Of a stretch of 8,315 nucleotides of DNA, positions 4,322 to 8,315 are shown in pieces. The notes beneath the pieces were generated by a model. It had not been told where the DNA came from. It saw nothing but the letters and a program-made list of their open reading frames with translations, and made no database searches. Location: assembly GCA_041645025.1 (NCBI GenBank), contig JBAZQV010000038.1:1-8315 (forward strand), given 5' to 3'. Both the position numbers and the translations under genes were made by a program. Position 1 is the first letter of the stretch, and each line of letters begins with the position of its first letter. This DNA comes from GW2011-AR5 sp041645025. Lineage in GTDB: Archaea; Aenigmatarchaeota; Aenigmatarchaeia; GW2011-AR5.

Positions 4322-5521
4322 ATGAGGTACGTGTTTATAGCGATTTTATTGTTCGCTAGCGTCGCAGCAGCGCATACAGTTACGATGAATCTGGCGCTGA
4401 ATGTCGGCGGCATTAACAATTCTATACGCGTCAACGACACGACCTACAGCGGAAATACGGCGAACTCTTCTGTTATGCTACTAGTGCATCTGGACAACTC
4501 TACATCAGATAGCGGCCAGTATGGCAACAATGGAGTGATAAGCGGCGCAAACTGCACCGGCGTTACAGGCAGGGTTAATGGTGCGTGCAGTTTTGACGGA
4601 ATCAGCGGAGTTGTCAACATAACTGCTTCTTCAAGCCTCAACATCATTGGAAATGTAACCATGGCTGCCTGGGTAAAGTGGACCGGAACAATCGGCTCAG
4701 GCGGTTATGCTATTCTTGGCAGATTAACTGAAGGGCATTATTTACAAATAAGAAAGGATAGCGGAACAGGCTCGAAGATAGCTGTATGGTTTTCGGCTCC
4801 TGTGAGCGTGTGGAAGGAATCCAATACCGATGTCACTTCTGATACCTGGCATCATATCGCTTTTACGTACAATGGTACTAATGCTGTCTTTTATCTGGAC
4901 GGCGCTGCGGACGGCTCGCCAGCAGTAACAGGAACGCTGACAGGCGGCACTACAAAAAATCTGTACATCGGCAATATCGAGAGCACATCTCGTTACTTCA
5001 ACGGCACCATCGATGAAGTCGTGGTGTGGAACAGGTCGCTCTCGGCGGGCGAAGTCTATAACCTTTATACCTATGGCCTGTCAGAGCCGGTGAGCCTTAC
5101 ATTCACGAGCATGAGCAAAAAATACATCTCGTCTTCGCAGGGAAATACAACAGCTGCGCTTGTTCCGGCTGGTACACTGCTCAATGCTCGCGTGAACAAC
5201 ACTTACAACTCTACGCATTATCTTTTTCAGGCGACGCAGGACAGTACTGACAACAGATTTCTTTTCGCGGTGACGAACGGCAGCTACACTAATGTTGAAG
5301 ATAGATTGAGCATGGTGGACGCTTTCCGTATGGTTTCGTCAACCTTTGGCAATTTCATTGCAACAGCGCCGACGGTGTTCCCACTTTTTATCCGGCTTGA
5401 ATACACTAACATAGACATAGACAACAGGGCAGACTGGTCAGGAGTCGGCCAATTGCGCATAAGAAATAATGGCGTTACCAGCAGAAACCTGCCTAACTTG
5501 ACTTTGGAAGTGGTGAGATAA
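4322..5521 (+). CDS. Secreted LamG-domain surface protein
   Basis: This 399-residue protein starts with a Sec-type signal peptide (residues 1 to about 17, MRYVFIAILLFASVAAA). A LamG / concanavalin A-like jelly-roll domain spans about 48-252: VMLLVHLDNS, GNNGVISGANC, CSFDG, MAAWVKW, DTWHHIAFTYNG and the family-typical closing stretch FNGTIDEVVVWNRSLSAGEV. Such domains bind sugars or proteins at the cell surface. The flanks (about 18-47 and 253-399) are beta-rich and unrecognised, suggesting that LamG sits inside an older small surface protein. Many NxS/T sequons suggest N-glycosylation. The stop and next start share a base (TAATG, 5519-5523), so it heads an operon with three pilin-like genes. 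Its LamG domain is closely related to the one at 6093. Confidence 0.8.
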   Translation: MRYVFIAILLFASVAAAHTVTMNLALNVGGINNSIRVNDTTYSGNTANSSVMLLVHLDNSTSDSGQYGNNGVISGANCTGVTGRVNGACSFDGISGVVNITASSSLNIIGNVTMAAWVKWTGTIGSGGYAILGRLTEGHYLQIRKDSGTGSKIAVWFSAPVSVWKESNTDVTSDTWHHIAFTYNGTNAVFYLDGAADGSPAVTGTLTGGTTKNLYIGNIESTSRYFNGTIDEVVVWNRSLSAGEVYNLYTYGLSEPVSLTFTSMSKKYISSSQGNTTAALVPAGTLLNARVNNTYNSTHYLFQATQDSTDNRFLFAVTNGSYTNVEDRLSMVDAFRMVSSTFGNFIATAPTVFPLFIRLEYTNIDIDNRADWSGVGQLRIRNNGVTSRNLPNLTLEVVR

Positions 5522-6096
5522 TGAGTAAAAATAAATCAAGAAAAACTAGGTTGGGGATGAATGGCAGCTATACGGGTCGTTGCACGGAACGACACTCCAC
5601 CTTTACTAACTTCATCCCTAGCAGAAGGAAAACTCAATTTTTTGGACATTCATTTAGTTCCGGCCAAGCGGAGCTTGTGAGTCACGCTGTTCTTGTGGGA
5701 TTCAGCATGTTTCTCATCTATGTCATCATAACAACATTTACAAACGTGAAGGAGGATTATCAGGAGTTTGTCGGCAGCAATGAAATAAAGGAGATGTGCT
5801 TTGTCATGCGAGGCGCCATCGAGAAAGTATACAACCCCACTGACTACAATCTCTCCACAAACACGCTGCTGGGCAGCATGCAAACCCGATTGCCTGACAG
5901 AATAACTGACATTAAGTACCGTGCTATATTTTTCAACAAATCAATACTCATAGAATCTCAGGGCGTTGAGTTCAACGATACGTGCAAGATTGGATTTGCT
6001 GCGAACTACAACGGCTCAACCTCCGGCGGTCTGACAAGATTTTCCTACACGAAGTTCATCAATGGAACAAGTGTAATAGAGATGATAAAAGTATGA
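5521..6096 (+). CDS. Type IV pilin-like protein with long basic leader
   Basis: In this 191-residue protein the first 48 residues are strongly basic, then SSGQAELVSHAVLVGFSMFLIYVII follows in two parts. SSG|QAE is a plausible class III (prepilin) peptidase site after G48, with Glu at mature position 3, and the hydrophobic stretch 52-73 is the pilin core helix. The exported part (about 75-191) has sequons and two Cys residues. Archaeal prepilin leaders are usually much shorter, and a structured repeat (5546-5621) occupies most of this one. It overlaps the upstream gene by one base and the downstream gene by ATGA. Probably a minor subunit of a pilus-like structure (inference). Confidence 0.65.
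   Translation: MSKNKSRKTRLGMNGSYTGRCTERHSTFTNFIPSRRKTQFFGHSFSSGQAELVSHAVLVGFSMFLIYVIITTFTNVKEDYQEFVGSNEIKEMCFVMRGAIEKVYNPTDYNLSTNTLLGSMQTRLPDRITDIKYRAIFFNKSILIESQGVEFNDTCKIGFAANYNGSTSGGLTRFSYTKFINGTSVIEMIKV
5546..5621 (+). repeat. Nested inverted repeat inside the leader of the pilin-like gene
   Basis: GGGATGAA (5554-5561) pairs with TTCATCCC (5611-5618), and CTAG on each outer side extends the stem past a 5-nt bulge. Inside it, GTCGTT (5576-5581) pairs with AACGAC (5588-5593). The architecture, an outer stem enclosing an inner hairpin, resembles hairpin 1 of insert C and of the element at 8211-8310, but the frame stays open here. Confidence 0.4.
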
Positions 6097-7661
6097 TAAC
6101 TAAACGCACGAGAAGTAAAAAATCGGATATGGTAGTGTCCAACTTAGTTAAGAAACAATACAGAACAGGAAAAAGTAACGCGCTTGCATTAACTAACCGA
6201 CGCCTTACCCGGAAAGGAATCATGCAGATAGATTACATAATAGCTGTCGGAATGTTCATCATCATATTCGCTCTTGTGCTCCAGTACGTTTCAAACTACT
6301 TTTCAACTGTGGGCGAGAACACTAATATGCGTGTCATGACCGCGCAGGCAACAGGCCTGCTCAGCGTCGTGGAGCGCGGCTACTATCCAGAAAACTGGCC
6401 GCAGGCAACTGCTAACGACTCTTCTGTGATATTGCTGCAGCATCTGGATAACTCGACGCTCGATGCGACGCGCTACGGCAACAACGGAACCATAAGCGGC
6501 GCAAATTGTTCTGCTGCTGTTCTAGGTAAGTTGGATACTGGATGCAGTTTTGACGGGATAAATGATTACATAAGCATTGGAGATTCTGGCTCTTTGACTT
6601 TTCCAAGCGAGTTTTCAATTGCGCTTTGGTTCAAGGCAAGTGCTGTAGGCAACCCAATTCTGATAGGACAAAAAGCTGATGGCGGCGCCACATCCGCCGG
6701 ATACAGAATAGACATAGGCACTGCCATATCAGGAAGCATTGACGCAAGGGTTTCCAATGGCACGCACCAGGCGGTTGTTACAGGCCCAAGCATAGCAGCT
6801 AACACATGGTATCATGCTGCTGTTACGTACAAAACCAATGACAACCTGAATATTTACATAAATGGCAGCTTGTTCAACAGCACCAATACATCTACTATCC
6901 TGAACCCGATTAATTCAAACCAGCAGCTTACTTTAGGCTCAAGGAGCGATGGCGGCGCACAGTTCTTCAACGGCACCATTGACGAAGTCATCGTGTGGAA
7001 CAGAACACTATCGGCGGATGAAGTCTATAATCACTGGGCATATGAAAATATTATTGACCGCATCGGTTTGATGACAAAGGCTTATCGGTTTTATGTTATC
7101 GTGAACAACACACAAGGCTCATTGAAGAACCAGAGCGACACTGTCAGGAATCTTGCGAATGAGCTCATCAAGGTAAATTATACGGACCTGGGCATTGGCG
7201 CCAATGTGCCATCGACGTTTGTCATTGACAACAACAATGCGCCTATAGCTTATCAGATAAACGGAAGTACTGTGATATTCAACGCGTCAATAAATTCTAA
7301 CGCCAACAAGACGTTCACGGTATACTTTGACGATGACAGCAACTTTGCCGAACAGTCTACAACAATGTCGGGCTCGGACAACCTTTCGGAGATGTGGCTG
7401 GCTCCACAGGCAATATATCTTGTTCAATACAGAAAACTGCTGTTCCTCAATAACTCAAACTACACGCGCATAAAGAACTCGACGCAGCTGCCGCGGGATT
7501 TCAGCATAAGACTTATGGACACTGGGACAAGCGCTACTATCCTGAACTTCGGTCCACCCGCGCCCCCCAGCGGAAACGTTGTGTCATTCCGTCGATTTAC
7601 ATTCTACCAGAATAGCACAGGCGCTGTGAGAAGAGGACGTATTACGATACAAACCTGGTAA
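6093..7661 (+). CDS. Pilin-like membrane protein with an inserted LamG domain
   Basis: Starting at ATG 6093 (ATGA overlap with the previous stop) the protein has 522 residues. A basic leader ends near residues 41-42 (RKG), followed by IMQIDYIIAVGMFIIIFALV, a pilin-type core helix with an acidic residue near the mature N-terminus. Residues 70-105 continue the pilin-like stalk (VMTAQATGLLSVVERGYYP). A LamG domain occupies about 108-318 (VILLQHLDN, CSFDG, IALWF, NTWYHAAVTY, FNGTIDEVIVWNRTLSADEV). The original protein then seems to resume at RIGLMTKAYRFYVIVNN, with a beta-rich C-terminus full of sequons. I read this as a LamG cassette placed inside a pilin-like scaffold, making a glycan- or protein-binding tip subunit (inference). 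An in-frame upstream ATG at 5982 would lie inside the previous gene and is rejected. Confidence 0.72.
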   Translation: MITKRTRSKKSDMVVSNLVKKQYRTGKSNALALTNRRLTRKGIMQIDYIIAVGMFIIIFALVLQYVSNYFSTVGENTNMRVMTAQATGLLSVVERGYYPENWPQATANDSSVILLQHLDNSTLDATRYGNNGTISGANCSAAVLGKLDTGCSFDGINDYISIGDSGSLTFPSEFSIALWFKASAVGNPILIGQKADGGATSAGYRIDIGTAISGSIDARVSNGTHQAVVTGPSIAANTWYHAAVTYKTNDNLNIYINGSLFNSTNTSTILNPINSNQQLTLGSRSDGGAQFFNGTIDEVIVWNRTLSADEVYNHWAYENIIDRIGLMTKAYRFYVIVNNTQGSLKNQSDTVRNLANELIKVNYTDLGIGANVPSTFVIDNNNAPIAYQINGSTVIFNASINSNANKTFTVYFDDDSNFAEQSTTMSGSDNLSEMWLAPQAIYLVQYRKLLFLNNSNYTRIKNSTQLPRDFSIRLMDTGTSATILNFGPPAPPSGNVVSFRRFTFYQNSTGAVRRGRITIQTW

Positions 7662-7677
7662 TCATTATGAAACGAGT

Positions 7678-8175
7678 ATGCAAGACAAAACGGATATGGT
7701 GGAAGAGATGAATAAAGCAAGCAGACAACACAGACGAAAAATAAAACGATCAAAGGCAACAGTACGACCGCTTTGTTTTACTCCCAGCCGTGGATACATC
7801 TACACGTTGGAAGTAATGCTTGCCATCGCTACCATAATGGCGACGCTTGTGCTGGTGTTCAGCACCACGCCGGAGGAACCGGAGACCGATATAGCTGTAA
7901 TAAAACAAACAGGCTATGACATACTATATTATATGGATCAAACAGATGATTTGCGAAACGCCGTCTGGAGGGGGTCAGTAAGCTCGATAGATGCGAACCT
8001 GACGGCAATGTTGCCTGCCAACGTACTTTTTGACGCAGCCATCTGCACAACTTCCTGCGTTTCGGTTTCGATACCTGCCAACAGAACTGTAGTAACCGTT
8101 GACTACTACATAAGTGGCTATCGTGAGATTTTCATAAACAAAAAAGTGAGGTTATGGATGTGGATGCAATTCTAA
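7678..8175 (+). CDS. Small type IV pilin-like protein
   Basis: This 165-residue protein has a basic leader to about residue 39, then SRG|YIYTLEVMLAIATIMATLVLVF. That is a plausible prepilin peptidase site after G39, with the Glu of the core helix at mature position 6, the best match to class III pilins in this operon. The exported part (about 65-165) is short, with an AICTTSC pair of cysteines and one sequon. Sixteen nt separate it from the preceding stop. The start could instead be ATG 7708 (155 residues), which has GGTGGAAG just upstream; the leader would then be 29 residues, closer to normal. It probably forms part of the same pilus-like assembly as its neighbours. Confidence 0.68.
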   Translation: MQDKTDMVEEMNKASRQHRRKIKRSKATVRPLCFTPSRGYIYTLEVMLAIATIMATLVLVFSTTPEEPETDIAVIKQTGYDILYYMDQTDDLRNAVWRGSVSSIDANLTAMLPANVLFDAAICTTSCVSVSIPANRTVVTVDYYISGYREIFINKKVRLWMWMQF

Positions 8176-8315
8176 GTAAATGGAAAGACAGGGCAAAGCA
8201 AAAAAATTTTATCTTAGATTCATTGAAAACGCACGGCTTCAGCCGTGCGATGAAACACAATGAATCTGGGATCCCATCTTCCAACAAACCCACGACTTTA
8301 GTCGTGGGATATAAG
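8154..8315 (+). CDS. Partial reading frame running off the window end
   Basis: ATG 8154 lies inside the last codons of the pilin-like gene, next to GTGAGGT (8146-8152), and 54 codons stay open to the end. The first 22 residues (MDVDAILSKWKDRAKQKNF...) look like a genuine hydrophilic N-terminus and would fit the next operon member. After that the translation is that of the hairpin element (HGFSR, then PTTLVVG), as seen when IS200/IS605 ends are read as protein. GTG 8160 is an alternative start with better spacing from GAGGT. The gene is therefore either another insert-bearing gene or one truncated by the element. Confidence 0.4.
   Translation, partial: MDVDAILSKWKDRAKQKNFILDSLKTHGFSRAMKHNESGIPSSNKPTTLVVGYK
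8211..8310 (+). mobile_element. IS200/IS605-like double-hairpin element at the window end
   Basis: A long stem pairs AGATTCATTG (8216-8225) with CAATGAATCT (8258-8267) and extends with GU and Watson-Crick pairs to 8211/8272. It encloses the tight hairpin GCACGGC-TTCA-GCCGTGC (8231-8248). The terminal hairpin CCCACGAC-TTTA-GTCGTGGG (8289-8308) follows. This order matches insert C read on its own strand, and the hairpin sequences are typical of IS200/IS605 right ends, which in TnpB elements also form the 3' part of the omega RNA. No tnpB lies upstream, so this is a solo end, a non-autonomous copy, or the edge of an element continuing beyond the window. Confidence 0.65.

Noticed and set aside
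5982..6092. N-terminal extension of the gene at 6093 back to ATG 5982
   Set aside because: It would lie wholly within the preceding pilin-like gene in another frame. The ATGA overlap at 6093 is the expected operon junction.
1..8315. CRISPR array
   Set aside because: The repeated hairpins are dissimilar in sequence and irregularly spaced. No direct repeat with regular spacers is present.

Overview
The window reads as archaeal, probably from a small-genome lineage of the DPANN type (inference). The grounds are TATA boxes about 27 nt upstream of start codons that need no ribosome binding site, MNT/HEPN and VapBC modules with archaeal-style wHTH or AbrB partners, and an operon of type IV pilin-like proteins with class III-like leaders and LamG domains. 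No rRNA, tRNA or CRISPR array is visible.

Layout. Positions 1-231: short hairpin-rich region with one doubtful small ORF. Positions 232-1411: first MNT/HEPN-type module, a wHTH-nucleotidyltransferase followed by a HEPN gene broken by a ~95-nt double-hairpin insert. Positions 1431-1604: remnant of a four-helix-bundle (23S rRNA intervening-sequence-like) protein gene. Positions 1650-2842: second, unrelated MNT/HEPN module, whose HEPN gene is broken by two further inserts of 94 and 96 nt. Positions 2945-3523: membrane-anchored thioredoxin-fold protein that has lost its CxxC. Positions 3596-4161, minus strand: intact VapBC pair (AbrB plus PIN). Positions 4322-8175: four-gene cell-surface operon with translationally overlapping junctions (secreted LamG protein, pilin-like protein, pilin-like protein carrying an inserted LamG domain, small pilin-like protein). 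A fifth reading frame opens at 8154 and runs off the end through an IS200/IS605-like hairpin element.

The main observation is the set of inserts. In both HEPN genes the coding sequence outside the inserts is clean. Removing 95 nt (insert A), 94 nt (insert B) and 96 nt (insert C) restores single frames of 170 and 159 residues that read through the HEPN core without any other stop or frameshift. The inserts share size and architecture (a long hairpin plus a second hairpin, with TATA-like ends) but little sequence. Insert C and the element at the window end carry the TTTA-loop hairpins typical of IS200/IS605 ends. They may be tiny non-autonomous IS200/IS605-type elements that silenced two toxins, or segments removed from the mRNA or skipped by the ribosome. 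Sequence alone cannot decide.

In both modules an 18-bp perfect palindrome overlaps or follows the TATA box of the wHTH-nucleotidyltransferase gene, which suggests autoregulation. The surface operon probably builds a pilus-like or S-layer-associated structure, with the LamG domains as carbohydrate- or protein-binding heads (inference from domain content).
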